Of a stretch of DNA of 64,000 nt, positions 10,439-18,847 are shown one piece after another (positions within the stretch are counted from its first letter, which is position 1; every line of letters begins with the position of its first letter). Below the pieces are notes generated by a model, which made no database searches, was not told the origin of the DNA, and saw nothing but the letters and a program-made list of their open reading frames with translations. A program made the translations under genes and the position numbers. The stretch is from Planctomycetaceae bacterium (GTDB lineage Bacteria; Planctomycetota; Phycisphaerae; Sedimentisphaerales; UBA12454), in the NCBI GenBank assembly GCA_021371795.1, contig JAJFVK010000019.1, forward strand, positions 329,224 through 393,223, read 5' to 3'.

Positions 10439-10734
10439 TTTAGCTCCTTCCTAAAATTTTTGACCTTTTAAATTCGACTAAAATTTTAGAATTTTGTGTA
10501 TAAATAAATTTTCTTTGGCAAAACTTTACGATTTAGAACAACCTGTCAACATAGACGGTCGATGCGATTTGCCTTTAACCTATGTAATTATACCAATTGG
10601 TATTATTACTCGCGCGTTGCGAGATTTGCCAACTTCTTTGCCGGCTTCGCCTTACCCGCGGAGAACAACACGAATAATTAACATCCATAGTAGTACGTGA
10701 ATACCCGCCGATGTACTATAATACAAAAAAACGC
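10439..10734. promoter_or_regulatory. Rho upstream region with a 14-base palindrome
   Basis: This 296-base gap has no convincing gene. It contains the perfect palindrome ATACCAATTGGTAT at 10590-10603, which overlaps a TATAAT-like hexamer on the minus strand (10592 down to 10587), and a TTGACA hexamer on the minus strand near 10543-10548. These could be parts of the rho promoter and an operator, but the spacing to a full promoter pair is not clear-cut. Confidence 0.35.
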
Positions 10735-11343
10735 TCATTCCTTGGAAATTAAAGCGGGAAAAATCTCGCTGATTTGTTTTGTCAGCTCCGAAAGGTCTTC
10801 GTTATTATTAACTATATAATGCGATATTTTTCGCTTCTTGTCCAGAGAAATTTGGAATTTTTCTCGTTTTTTTAACAAATTTTCGTCTAAATGGCCTCTT
10901 TTAGCCGCTCTTTTGAACCTTAATTGTTCATCACAAGCCACAAAGACGAGTTTATCACACCTGTTTTCCCATCCGACTTCTATAAGCAACGGAACATCCA
11001 ATACTATCGCTTTTATCTTTTCATCCATCTGACATTTTTCGATAAGCGTTTCGGTAATTTGCATTACTCGCGGATGTATAATATTGTTTATCGTGCCGAC
11101 AGCAGCAGGACTATTAAAAGCCGCTTCAGCCAGTTTGGTTTTATCTACGTTACCTGCCGAATCAAAAACCCCATCGCTGAAAGCCTCACGAATCTCTTTC
11201 TTGACATCATCGGCTAAAAGCAGGTCTTTTGCTATCCTGTCGGCGTCTATAACAGCACAGCCCAATGTCTCAAATTGCTTTGCAACAGTGCTTTTACCAG
11301 ACGAAATACCGCCGAGTATTCCTATTATTGGTTTTTTATCCAT
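10735..11343 (-). CDS. coaE: Dephospho-CoA kinase
   Basis: CoaE phosphorylates dephospho-CoA, the last step of coenzyme A synthesis, in the cytoplasm. The 202-residue product starts MDKKPIIGILGGISSGKST, with the P-loop GGISSGKST, followed by the family segments VIDADRIAKDLL and VLDVPLLIEVGWENRCDKLVFVAC. An ATG 17 codons further upstream exists, but it would begin directly beside the tRNA-Leu gene and adds residues with no family similarity, so the start at 11343 is preferred. The gene lies 52 bases downstream of tRNA-Leu on the same strand and may share its transcript. Confidence 0.93.
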   Translation of the reverse strand: MDKKPIIGILGGISSGKSTVAKQFETLGCAVIDADRIAKDLLLADDVKKEIREAFSDGVFDSAGNVDKTKLAEAAFNSPAAVGTINNIIHPRVMQITETLIEKCQMDEKIKAIVLDVPLLIEVGWENRCDKLVFVACDEQLRFKRAAKRGHLDENLLKKREKFQISLDKKRKISHYIVNNNEDLSELTKQISEIFPALISKE

Positions 11344-11395
11344 AGTGAAATTAGGTGAAGTTCTGTGTAGGGGCGAACTTATATGTCCGCCCAAA

Positions 11396-11479
11396 TGCCC
11401 AGGAGAGGATTTGAACCTCTATGAGCCGAAGCTCGCTAGCCCCTCAAGCTAGTGCGTCTGCCAGTTCCGCCACCTGGGC
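11396..11479 (-). tRNA. tRNA-Leu (anticodon GAG)
   Basis: The minus strand folds into a class II tRNA of 84 bases. The acceptor stem is GCCCAGG / CCTGGGC with discriminator A; the anticodon stem-loop is CTAGC-TTGAGGG-GCTAG, giving anticodon GAG, which reads CUC/CUU leucine codons. A long variable arm (CGAGCTTCGGCTC) and a T-loop TTCAAAT are present. The 3' CCA is not encoded, so it must be added after transcription. Confidence 0.96.
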
Positions 11480-11590
11480 AATAGACGAATAATAATACGA
11501 AAAAAATCCCGTTTGGCAAGCTAAAATTTGGTATAAATTTAAACTTGTATTTTGATATATTTGTGTCTAAATTCACATTGGGAGTTCAAT

Positions 11591-12346
11591 ATGAAAAAAA
11601 TCTTAGTGGTATTCGTACTTTTGTTGGCTGCCGGATGTACGCCGCAGACCGATAGAATAACCCAAACATCGACCATAGACGCCTTACTGGCGGGTGCGTA
11701 TGATGGTCAAATAGAATGCCGGCAATTGCTAAACTATGGCGATTTCGGGATTGGAACATTCGACAGGCTTGATGGCGAAATGGCGGTTTTGGACGGCAAA
11801 ATTTACCAGATTAAATCCGATGGCAAAGTTTACATCCCCGCCATTTCGGCCAAGACGCCGTTTGCGTCAGTGTGTGAATTCAAAACAGATTCGCAATTTA
11901 ATTTAAAATCAGGAAATTTCAAAACTGCCGAGTCGATGATTGACGAAAATTTTCCAAATCAGAATCAGTTTTTGGCCGTTAAAATTACCGGAACATTCAA
12001 ATATATGAAAACCCGCAGCGTACCGGCTCAAAACAAACCGTATCCGCCGCTTGTGGAAGTCGCCAAAACGCAGCCGGTGTTTGAGATGAACGATGTTGCC
12101 GGAACAATAGTCGGATTCAGGTCGCCGCCGTTTGTCAAAGGAATTAACGTCAGCGGTTATCATTTTCATTTTTTGAGCAAAGATTTTACACAAGGCGGCC
12201 ATATCCTCGACTTTGAAATCGCCGACGGCAAATGTCAAATTGACAAGTGCAATGAATTGCTTTTGATTCTGCCAGAAGATGATGCCCTGCAAAACATCGA
12301 TTTGTCAAAAGATAAATCACAGGAATTGCAAAAGGTTGAAAAATAA
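11591..12346 (+). CDS. budA: Lipoprotein alpha-acetolactate decarboxylase
   Basis: The 251-residue product resembles alpha-acetolactate decarboxylase, a zinc enzyme that converts acetolactate to acetoin. The sequence has FGIGTFDRLDGEMAVLDGKIYQI near the start of the mature part (over two spans) and GYHFHFLSKDFTQGGHILDF later; the His residues of HFHF and GGH match the family's zinc ligands. ATG at 11591 has a GGAG site; an upstream in-frame ATG at 11552 lacks one and would bury the signal. The N-terminus MKKILVVFVLLLAAGC is a lipoprotein signal with Cys16 as the acylated residue, so the enzyme should be anchored outside the cytoplasm. No acetolactate synthase gene is adjacent. Confidence 0.88.
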   Translation: MKKILVVFVLLLAAGCTPQTDRITQTSTIDALLAGAYDGQIECRQLLNYGDFGIGTFDRLDGEMAVLDGKIYQIKSDGKVYIPAISAKTPFASVCEFKTDSQFNLKSGNFKTAESMIDENFPNQNQFLAVKITGTFKYMKTRSVPAQNKPYPPLVEVAKTQPVFEMNDVAGTIVGFRSPPFVKGINVSGYHFHFLSKDFTQGGHILDFEIADGKCQIDKCNELLLILPEDDALQNIDLSKDKSQELQKVEK

Positions 12347-12348
12347 AA

Positions 12349-12374
12349 AACCGGCGAATTGTTTATCGCCGGTT
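12349..12374 (-). terminator. Intrinsic terminator between convergent genes
   Basis: AACCGGCGA (12349-12357) pairs with TCGCCGGTT (12366-12374), a 9-base-pair stem. On the minus strand it is followed by TTTTTTATTTTT, so it fits best as the terminator of the exported-protein gene that ends at 12387; it could also stop the opposing acetolactate decarboxylase transcript. Confidence 0.8.
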
Positions 12375-12386
12375 GAAATCAATTGC

Positions 12387-12818
12387 TTATTGTTCGCCGC
12401 CTTCTGGGCCGTCCGGAGGTGGACCATCAGGACCGCCTGGCGGAGGACCGTTCGGGTCATCGCCACGATGTCGCTCACGTCCGCCCTGCCGACGCTGCAT
12501 CTCTTTGTAAGATGTTACGGTTACCCATTTTTCGCCGTTTTGCTCTGCGACTGTGCCTTCAACAAAGACCCTCTTATTTGCTAACTTTGCAAGTTCAAGG
12601 CCTTTGGCGTCGAGTACAATGTTCCAACTGTTTCTTCTGTTCTCGATTTTAATCGCAGTAACAGTGCCGCTGTCATTGAGCGTAACCTGAACCATGCCTC
12701 TGACGGCGTTCGGGTCGAAATGCGGCCTTTGCGGCCTATTCGGGTCAGCCTGTGAAATGCTGACAAAAGCAAACCCGATAGCTGCAATCATTAAAAATAA
12801 CGCAACTTTGTTTTTCAT
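12387..12818 (-). CDS. Small exported protein, RPHFDPNA family, copy 1
   Basis: The 143-residue product begins MKNKVALFLMIAAIGFAF, a signal peptide probably cleaved after about residue 24. The mature protein starts ADPNRPQRPHFDPNAVRG, then about 75 residues predicted to be beta-rich (KRVFVEGTVAEQNGEKWVTV resembles an OB-fold strand pair), and a low-complexity tail rich in Gly, Pro and Asp. ATG at 12818 has an AGGAGT site; a frame start 17 codons upstream does not. The neighbour at 12960-13361 shares the RPQRPHFDPNA signature and the same layout, so the pair looks like a tandem duplication. I do not recognise a function; OB-fold proteins in the periplasm often bind ligands or DNA. Confidence 0.75.
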   Translation of the reverse strand: MKNKVALFLMIAAIGFAFVSISQADPNRPQRPHFDPNAVRGMVQVTLNDSGTVTAIKIENRRNSWNIVLDAKGLELAKLANKRVFVEGTVAEQNGEKWVTVTSYKEMQRRQGGRERHRGDDPNGPPPGGPDGPPPDGPEGGEQ

Positions 12819-12907
12819 ACTTAAACTCCTTAAATAAAATTCTGTTCTTGTTCTGTACGGTCTGCACATATAGACGCTTTGAAGAATTTAAATATTGCAT
12901 AAATAAA

Positions 12908-12936
12908 AAAGCCGATGGGAAATTGCCATCGGCTTT
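12908..12936 (-). terminator. Intrinsic terminator of the second exported-protein gene
   Basis: AAAGCCGATGG (12908-12918) pairs with CCATCGGCTTT (12926-12936), 11 base pairs, and on the minus strand is followed by TTTTATTTAT. It lies 23 bases past the stop at 12960 and separates the two related exported-protein genes into independent transcripts. Confidence 0.85.
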
Positions 12937-12959
12937 AGTGCGCTTTTATATTTCAACAA

Positions 12960-13361
12960 TTATTTTTGGGCACCTGGTGCGTTGGGGCGTCTGCGAATCT
13001 GATTAGGATCGGCAGGTCTTGCCCGTTTAATTTCCTGAATGGTTTCAACTGTCAGCCATTGTACACCATCTTTGGTCTCTTTTTTACCGGTAACTCTGAC
13101 AAATTTATCTGCCATCGCTGCGAGTTCTTTGCCTTTTTCATCCAAAACAACGTTAAAATCGCCGTTTCTTCTGCCCTTTATTTTCACCGATGTTACAGCG
13201 CCATTGGCGTCTTGTGTTACTTCAACTTTTCCGACAATAGCATTCGGGTCAAAATGCGGCCTTTGAGGTCTTACAGGCTTGTTTGGCTCCGCCGCCTTGG
13301 CAAAGCCTGCAAATCCAAGTAATATGGCAACCATTACAGACATAATAATCGTTTTTTTCAT
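12960..13361 (-). CDS. Small exported protein, RPHFDPNA family, copy 2
   Basis: This 133-residue relative of the preceding gene begins with a typical signal peptide (MKKTIIMSVMVAILLGFAG, cleavage probably after AKA). The mature part carries PVRPQRPHFDPNAIVGKVEV and then a beta-rich domain with FVRVTGKKETKDGVQWLTVE, ending in a basic, Pro- and Arg-rich tail; copy 1 ends in an acidic tail. The shared N-terminal signature and different tails suggest duplication followed by divergence. Function is unknown; the best structural guess is a small secreted OB-fold-like protein. It has its own terminator. Confidence 0.78.
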   Translation of the reverse strand: MKKTIIMSVMVAILLGFAGFAKAAEPNKPVRPQRPHFDPNAIVGKVEVTQDANGAVTSVKIKGRRNGDFNVVLDEKGKELAAMADKFVRVTGKKETKDGVQWLTVETIQEIKRARPADPNQIRRRPNAPGAQK

Positions 13362-13499
13362 TTTTTTCTTCCTTTACTAAATTACCTATTTTAATTTTTC
13401 ATTATTCATTAATAACATTTATAGTACATCGTCAACTTACACCTTTTTTCTATAACTAATCTGGCGTTTCGTCAATCCATAAAATTGCATTAAAAAAAT

Positions 13500-13524
13500 A
13501 AACCCCGACAAGCCATCGGGGTTT
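13500..13524 (-). terminator. Intrinsic terminator of carB
   Basis: AAACCCCGA (13500-13508) pairs with TCGGGGTTT (13516-13524), 9 base pairs with a 7-base loop, followed on the minus strand by TATTTTTTT. It lies about 30 bases past the carB stop. Confidence 0.85.
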
Positions 13525-13555
13525 TATTTAAACAAAACGGTTTTTATGTGCAGTT

Positions 13556-16500
13556 TTACTTAATTTCCGCGTGATATTCCTGCAATGATTTGATAGCACC
13601 TTTGCCTTTTTGTATCGCTTCAACGCCCTTGGCAGCAGCAACAGCGGCCGCGATGGTCGTTATATACGGAGTTTTATACTTAATCGCAGCCTTGCGAAGA
13701 TATGAATCATCATACTGGCTGCTTTTGCCTGCCGGGGTATTAATCAGAAGCTGAATTTCGCCATTTGTTATCGCATCAACAATATTCGGTCTGCCTTCCT
13801 GCATTTTGAAAATCGACACAGCTTCGATGCCGTTTTCCTGCAGAGATTTGCAAGTGCCTGAAGTTGAAACAATTTTGAAACCTAACTTCGCAAATTTTTT
13901 CGCCACACCAATGACCGCTTTTTTATCGGCATCGTTAACAGTAATCAGTACAGTGCCTTTTGTCGGCAGCGTTGATTTCGCAGCATCTTCAGCTTTGTAA
14001 AATGCAAGCCCGAAAGATTCAGCCATCCCCAAAACTTCGCCTGTCGAACGCATTTCAGGCCCAAGCAGCGGGTCGACTTCCGGGAACATATTAAACGGAA
14101 ATACCGATTCTTTAACGCCGAAGTGGGCGAATTTTTTCGGCTTCAATTTCATATCGCTGATTTTTTTGCCGAGCGACAATTGCGTCGCCAGTCTTGCCAT
14201 TTGTATTCCGCAGACTTTAGACACAAGCGGCACAGTTCGCGACGCTCGCGGATTTGCCTCAAGAACATAAACCTTATCTTCGGCAATAGCGTACTGAATG
14301 TTCATAAGACCGACAACATTTAATTCTATCGCAATCTTTTTTGTATAATCGTAAATTGTATCGAGATGCTTTTGCGGGATGCTTATAGGCGGAATCACAC
14401 AAGCTGAATCACCACTGTGAATACCGGCAAGCTCAATGTGCTCCATAACCGCCGGCACAAAAGCGTCGCCGCCGTCAGCCAGAGCGTCCGCTTCGCATTC
14501 GATGGCATTGCTCAAAAATTTATCGATGAGCAGCGGCCTTTCAGGCGTTACACCGACCGCCGCATCGACATATTTTTTCAACATTTCGTCGTCGTGAATA
14601 ACTTCCATTCCTCGACCGCCCAGAACATAAGACGGACGAATCATCAGCGGGTATCCGATTTCCTTTGCCGCTTTCAACGCATCGTCAAACGTACTTGCCA
14701 TCGCGGATTGGGGCATTGGAATATTCAGGTTTTCCATTTGCTTGCGGAACATATCGCGGTCTTCGGCAAGGTCGATGCTCTGCACGCTTGTACCGATAAT
14801 TTTAACGCCTGCCTTCTCAAGCTCGCCCGCTATATTCAATGGTGTCTGTCCGCCAAACTGGCAAATAACACCGACAGGTTTTTCTTTTTCATAAATACTT
14901 AACACATCTTCAACTGTCAACGGCTCAAAATACAATTTGTCCGAAGTGTCATAATCGGTAGAAACAGTCTCCGGATTGCAGTTGACCATAATGGTTTCAT
15001 AGCCTGCTTCACGAAGCGCCATCGCCGCGTGAACACAACAATAGTCAAATTCGATGCCCTGCCCGATTCTGTTCGGCCCGCCGCCGAGAACCATAATCTT
15101 CTTACTATTACTGCTGACAGATACCGTATCTTTTGCGTTATAGCTTGAATAATAATACGCCGCGTTTTCAACGCCGCTGACCGGAACTGCGTGCCAGCCT
15201 TCAACAACGCCGATTGCGTTTCTCTGCTTGCGGATTTTCTCTTCGGCAACGCCCAACAATTTCGCAAGGTATTTATCCGCGAAGCCGTCTTTCTTGGCTT
15301 TTTCGAGCAATTCATCAGGCAGTTGTTTGCCTTTGTATTTAAGAACCTCTTCTTCACGCTCGACAAGCTCTTTCATTTGCGTAATGAAATATGGCTTAAT
15401 ATATGTCTTGCAATAAAGCTCCTGCACATCAGCGCCTTTTCGCAGCGCTTCGTACATAATAAACTGCCGTTCACTTGTCGGTTCTTTGAGCATATCCATA
15501 AGTTCCGGCAGCGATTTTTTGTTGAAATTTTTCGCAAAGCCAAGTCCGTATCTGCCGGTTTCAAGAGATCGAATTGCTTTCTGTAACGCTTCTTTATAAT
15601 TCTTGCCGATGCTCATTACTTCGCCGACCGCGCGCATCTGTGTGCCGAGTTTATCCTGCACACCTTTGAATTTCTCAAATCCCCATCGCGAGAATTTCAC
15701 GACAACATAATCGCCGCTTGGCGTGTATTTTTCAAGAGACCCGTCTCTCCAGTATGGAATTTCATCAAGCGTAAGACCGCCTGCCAGCATAGCTGAAACC
15801 AACGCAATTGGGAATCCTGTCGCTTTGGATGCCAGAGCACTCGACCGGCTTGTTCTTGGATTAATTTCAATAATAACTACTCTGCCGGTTTTCGGGTCGT
15901 GAGCGAATTGAACGTTTGTTCCGCCAATGACCTCAATTGCCTGGACGATATCATACGAATATTTCTGCAATTTCTTCTGAAGTTTTTCATCGATTGTCAG
16001 CATCGGAGCGGTGCAGTATGAATCGCCTGTATGAACGCCCATTGCATCAACGTTTTCGATGAAGCAAACTGTAATCATCTGATTCTTGGAGTCGCGGACG
16101 ACTTCCAACTCGAGTTCTTCCCATCCGAGCACGGATTCTTCGATAAGAATCTGACCGACAAGGCTTGCCGCGATACCGCGGGCTGCAACAATGCGAAGTT
16201 CCTCAATATTATAAACCAAACCGCCGCCGGTGCCGCCCATTGTGTATGCGGGACGAACAACAACCGGATAGCCGAGCTTTTCCGCAATTTTCTCCGCTTC
16301 TTCAACTGTATAGGCAGGGTCGCTTTTCGGCATATCGATACCGAGCTTTGCCATTGTGTTTTTGAATGCGATTCTGTCTTCGCCTCTTTCTATTGCGTCA
16401 ACGTTCACGCCGATGACTTTGACATTATATTTTTCAAGAACGCCTGCCTTTGCAAGTTCGGAAACAAGGTTCAAACCGCTTTGTCCGCCAAGATTCGGCA

Positions 16501-16759
16501 GCAGCGCATCAGGCCGTTCTTTTTTGATGATTTCAGTCATTGAATCGAGCGTTAATGGCTCAATGTATGTGATATCTGCCATCCCGGGGTCGGTCATAAT
16601 CGTGGCAGGATTGGAATTTACAAGTAATATCTTGTAACCCAGCTTTCGAAGCGCCTTGCACGCCTGTGTGCCTGAATAATCGAATTCGCAGGCCTGACCA
16701 ATCACGATTGGACCAGAACCTATTATCATTACTTTACTTATATCTTTTCTTCCCGGCAT
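13556..16759 (-). CDS. carB: Carbamoyl-phosphate synthase large subunit
   Basis: CarB makes carbamoyl phosphate from bicarbonate, ammonia and two ATP for pyrimidine and arginine synthesis, paired with the glutaminase CarA. The 1067-residue length is normal. It has two ATP-grasp halves, each opening with a nucleotide-binding motif (SGPIVIGQACEFDYSGTQA; GGGPNRIGQGIEFDYCCVHA) and holding metal-binding segments (EINPRTSRSSALASKATG; EANPRASRTVPLVSKV), an oligomerisation region between, and a C-terminal MGS-like regulatory domain. ATG at 16759 (MPGRKDIS) is preferred to ATG at 16768, because the AGGG site lies 9 bases before the former and abuts the latter. carA is not in the window. Confidence 0.97.
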   Translation of the reverse strand: MPGRKDISKVMIIGSGPIVIGQACEFDYSGTQACKALRKLGYKILLVNSNPATIMTDPGMADITYIEPLTLDSMTEIIKKERPDALLPNLGGQSGLNLVSELAKAGVLEKYNVKVIGVNVDAIERGEDRIAFKNTMAKLGIDMPKSDPAYTVEEAEKIAEKLGYPVVVRPAYTMGGTGGGLVYNIEELRIVAARGIAASLVGQILIEESVLGWEELELEVVRDSKNQMITVCFIENVDAMGVHTGDSYCTAPMLTIDEKLQKKLQKYSYDIVQAIEVIGGTNVQFAHDPKTGRVVIIEINPRTSRSSALASKATGFPIALVSAMLAGGLTLDEIPYWRDGSLEKYTPSGDYVVVKFSRWGFEKFKGVQDKLGTQMRAVGEVMSIGKNYKEALQKAIRSLETGRYGLGFAKNFNKKSLPELMDMLKEPTSERQFIMYEALRKGADVQELYCKTYIKPYFITQMKELVEREEEVLKYKGKQLPDELLEKAKKDGFADKYLAKLLGVAEEKIRKQRNAIGVVEGWHAVPVSGVENAAYYYSSYNAKDTVSVSSNSKKIMVLGGGPNRIGQGIEFDYCCVHAAMALREAGYETIMVNCNPETVSTDYDTSDKLYFEPLTVEDVLSIYEKEKPVGVICQFGGQTPLNIAGELEKAGVKIIGTSVQSIDLAEDRDMFRKQMENLNIPMPQSAMASTFDDALKAAKEIGYPLMIRPSYVLGGRGMEVIHDDEMLKKYVDAAVGVTPERPLLIDKFLSNAIECEADALADGGDAFVPAVMEHIELAGIHSGDSACVIPPISIPQKHLDTIYDYTKKIAIELNVVGLMNIQYAIAEDKVYVLEANPRASRTVPLVSKVCGIQMARLATQLSLGKKISDMKLKPKKFAHFGVKESVFPFNMFPEVDPLLGPEMRSTGEVLGMAESFGLAFYKAEDAAKSTLPTKGTVLITVNDADKKAVIGVAKKFAKLGFKIVSTSGTCKSLQENGIEAVSIFKMQEGRPNIVDAITNGEIQLLINTPAGKSSQYDDSYLRKAAIKYKTPYITTIAAAVAAAKGVEAIQKGKGAIKSLQEYHAEIK

Positions 16760-16816
16760 AGTATCCATCCCTGAAAAAAATACATATTTGTAGTGCTATC
16801 AGACAATTTTGTGGAA

Positions 16817-16844
16817 ATTATATACACTTTTGTCGCTTGTTAAA
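16817..16844 (-). promoter_or_regulatory. Predicted carB promoter
   Basis: On the minus strand TTTAAC (16844-16839) is followed after 16 bases by TATAAT (16822-16817), a good sigma-70-like pair about 50 bases upstream of carB. The pair lies between the inverted copies TAGTGCTA (16791-16798) and TAGCACTA (16862-16869), which could be operator half-sites shared with the divergent mscL. Confidence 0.5.
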
Positions 16845-16926
16845 GTAAAAAATCAAAATTTTAGCACTATAAGCACAGATGAAGAAATGTATTGCATTAT
16901 TTAATGTATGGCATAATATTCAGATT

Positions 16927-17292
16927 ATGAAGATTTGGCAGGAATTTAAACAGTTCGCGATTAAAGGCAACGCCATCGATATGGCAGTCGCAATCATCAT
17001 CGGCACATCTTTTAATAAGGTTGTAAACTCTTTAGTCAACGATGTAATTATGCCGCCGATAGGTTTTGTTCTCGGCGGTGTTGATTTCAAGAATCTTCAG
17101 GTTATCCTAAAACCAGAGACGCTGACAGCTGCTAACGACAAACTGCCGGCCGTGGCATTACGTTATGGTATGTTCATCAATACACTCATAGATTTTCTCA
17201 TAGTCGCTTTTACAATGTTTATGGTAGTTAAACTAATGAACAAAATCCTAACCGCACGCGCCAAAAATATTTCCAAAGAAGAAAAGAAATAG
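16927..17292 (+). CDS. mscL: Large-conductance mechanosensitive channel
   Basis: MscL is the inner-membrane pore that opens under hypo-osmotic shock. From ATG at 16927 the product has 121 residues: an amphipathic N-terminus ([20 protein letters not shown]), TM1 with the glycine- and alanine-rich pore helix ([20 protein letters not shown]), the strongly conserved [13 protein letters not shown], a periplasmic loop, TM2 ([20 protein letters not shown]) and a charged cytoplasmic tail. An earlier ATG at 16879 adds 16 residues outside the family pattern, so the later start is preferred. It is transcribed divergently from carB. Confidence 0.95.
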   Translation: MKIWQEFKQFAIKGNAIDMAVAIIIGTSFNKVVNSLVNDVIMPPIGFVLGGVDFKNLQVILKPETLTAANDKLPAVALRYGMFINTLIDFLIVAFTMFMVVKLMNKILTARAKNISKEEKK

Positions 17293-17394
17293 CTTTATTC
17301 GACAAATGCATATAATAAACATTTAATATCTAATTAACACATAAAGATTATTAGTCTGTAATTGACACAATTGTACAAACAAATGTTTTCCTTA

Positions 17395-17424
17395 TTGACA
17401 TTTTCTGCCATTCATATGTAAAAT
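17395..17424 (+). promoter_or_regulatory. Predicted promoter of the PEP-CTERM gene
   Basis: TTGACA (17395-17400), an 18-base spacer and TAAAAT (17419-17424) make a near-consensus sigma-70-type promoter. It would give a leader of about 215 bases before the PEP-CTERM start codon. Confidence 0.55.
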
Positions 17425-17515
17425 AACGCCCGGTATTCATTTCACAGAGAGAGCGGCAACGTAAGTTAAAGTGCGATGTAAGGCTTCTATTACTTAAGTT
17501 TTCTTTCATTTTAAT

Positions 17516-17617
17516 TTTTACGAGAAAGTGTGAGAGATGATACATAGGAGAAAAAGACAAAATCAGCAGTTTGAGGAATTCACGTTTTATTCTGCCTGTC
17601 CTATCCCTCTCGTAAAA
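17516..17617 (+). promoter_or_regulatory. Leader inverted repeat and possible leader peptide
   Basis: Within the untranslated leader, TTTTACGAGA (17516-17525) and TCTCGTAAAA (17608-17617) are perfect 10-base inverted copies that could close a stem around some 80 bases. Between them an ATG at 17537 opens a 29-codon frame ending at 17626, 24 bases before the main start. Its peptide contains QQFEEFTFYSACPIPLVKYI. Whether it is translated cannot be judged from one sequence. No known riboswitch class was recognised. Confidence 0.35.
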
Positions 17618-17649
17618 TATATATAGTTTTAATTTATGGAGGAAAGAGT

Positions 17650-18741
17650 ATGCGAAGAAAAATTATTTTATGTTTGTGTGGTGTTGTAATTTTGTCGTGC
17701 AGTATTTCTGCATCGGCAGCGCAGTGGCAGCCATGGTATGATATCCAGCACAATTTCATACTTCGCCCTGGCGGTTCGATCGTACCAAAAGTTATATGGT
17801 ATGAGTTTGAACACACATGGGCGGTCGATAACGCCAGTCCCGCACCGTATGATTTCGATGTCAATCCTCTCGCACAGCCGGCTAATTTTGCCCGTTTCGG
17901 CACAGATCGAGGCAAACGAAATGGCGATGTCATTAACTCCGGAGGAGCAAAAGTAAATAAGGATACGTTCAACGTTCCTCAAGGAGGCGGCGTGGGATCT
18001 GGCAGCATTACCTCGAATGATCCTGGTTCCACAGGCAGAGCAAATTCATCAGTAACTGTCAACCCGTTTGTCGCAGGCGGAAATGTAACTGGCAATGTGC
18101 ATGTTTGGGGCGATGCGACAGCAAACGGTACGGGCTCGGAAAGAGGCGCCTATGGTTTCAGCTACTCCGGTGTTACCGCACAAGGCGGAAGAGCCTTAAA
18201 AAATGGACGAATCGCATGGAATCCCGTCTTTAGGGCGGCTGTATCCGGTTCGGCAGGCGGAGCTACATGGGGAACAGACCCAATCAATATTACCGTGCAT
18301 GATTTGGTAACCGATGAAACGCTTATTGAGACGTTACTATTTATCGAGTGCGAACTGAACGGAATGAACGATGAAATTGACTGGAGCAACGGGATGTTGT
18401 CATTGGATGCAACCGATGCGGTATTTCACATCGACATCAGCAGCCAATACACTGTCCAACGGGGATATTTAGATTTGGCTGTTGAAAACGGTGTTATCAC
18501 CACGTCTTCTGATGGCGGTATTTTTGATGGTATATTACCGTCAATTGGTGGTTCTGGAACTTTTGATGTGGCTTTGAGCAGTGAAATGATATTGGACTAT
18601 GATATGGGCGAATTCGACGGCCACGACCTTGATGTTACACTTGATTGGTGCGGAACAGGTGCGGCGATTGTGCCGGAACCGGCAACTATTATGATGCTTA
18701 GTACTGGCGGATTTGCATTTGTACGAAAACGCAGAGCTTAA
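17650..18741 (+). CDS. PEP-CTERM sorting domain protein
   Basis: The 363-residue product has a signal peptide (about residues 1-24, ending SASAA), a long Gly-, Asn- and Ser-rich beta-type body, and a C-terminal sorting signal: VPEPATIMMLSTGGFAFV followed by RKRRA. This VPEP-hydrophobic-basic arrangement is the PEP-CTERM signal, recognised by exosortase, and usually goes with extracellular-matrix or surface proteins. The body shows no domain I can name; segments such as DVTLDWCGTGAAIVPEP are typical of planctomycete PEP-CTERM proteins. GGAGG lies just before the ATG. The gene has its own promoter and terminator, so it is a single transcription unit. No exosortase gene is visible in the window. 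Confidence 0.9.
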   Translation: MRRKIILCLCGVVILSCSISASAAQWQPWYDIQHNFILRPGGSIVPKVIWYEFEHTWAVDNASPAPYDFDVNPLAQPANFARFGTDRGKRNGDVINSGGAKVNKDTFNVPQGGGVGSGSITSNDPGSTGRANSSVTVNPFVAGGNVTGNVHVWGDATANGTGSERGAYGFSYSGVTAQGGRALKNGRIAWNPVFRAAVSGSAGGATWGTDPINITVHDLVTDETLIETLLFIECELNGMNDEIDWSNGMLSLDATDAVFHIDISSQYTVQRGYLDLAVENGVITTSSDGGIFDGILPSIGGSGTFDVALSSEMILDYDMGEFDGHDLDVTLDWCGTGAAIVPEPATIMMLSTGGFAFVRKRRA

Positions 18742-18769
18742 GCAAATGTAACTTTTTGTAGCTAACTAA

Positions 18770-18812
18770 AGGCTGCGAATGTTTTTTGAAAACACTCGCA
18801 GCCTTATTTGTT
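18770..18812 (+). terminator. Intrinsic terminator of the PEP-CTERM gene
   Basis: AGGCTGCGA (18770-18778) pairs with TCGCAGCCT (18796-18804). The stem continues inward past one mismatch as TGTTTT/AAAACA, and TTATTTGTTT follows. The hairpin ends before the preferred start codon of the beta-glucosidase gene. Confidence 0.85.
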
Positions 18813-18847
18813 TGCATTTTTTATCTGCCAACCTTATCATTTTCGAA

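Noticed and set aside
10494..10700. 68-codon plus-strand frame upstream of coaE.
   Set aside because: No ribosome site, no domain, and it crosses the palindrome and promoter-like region of rho.
16879..16926. Longer mscL start.
   Set aside because: The additional 16 residues are outside the family pattern; ATG at 16927 begins at the conserved N-terminal helix.
17351..17560. 69-codon minus-strand frame upstream of the PEP-CTERM gene.
   Set aside because: It overlaps a good promoter and the leader structure on the opposite strand and has no domain.
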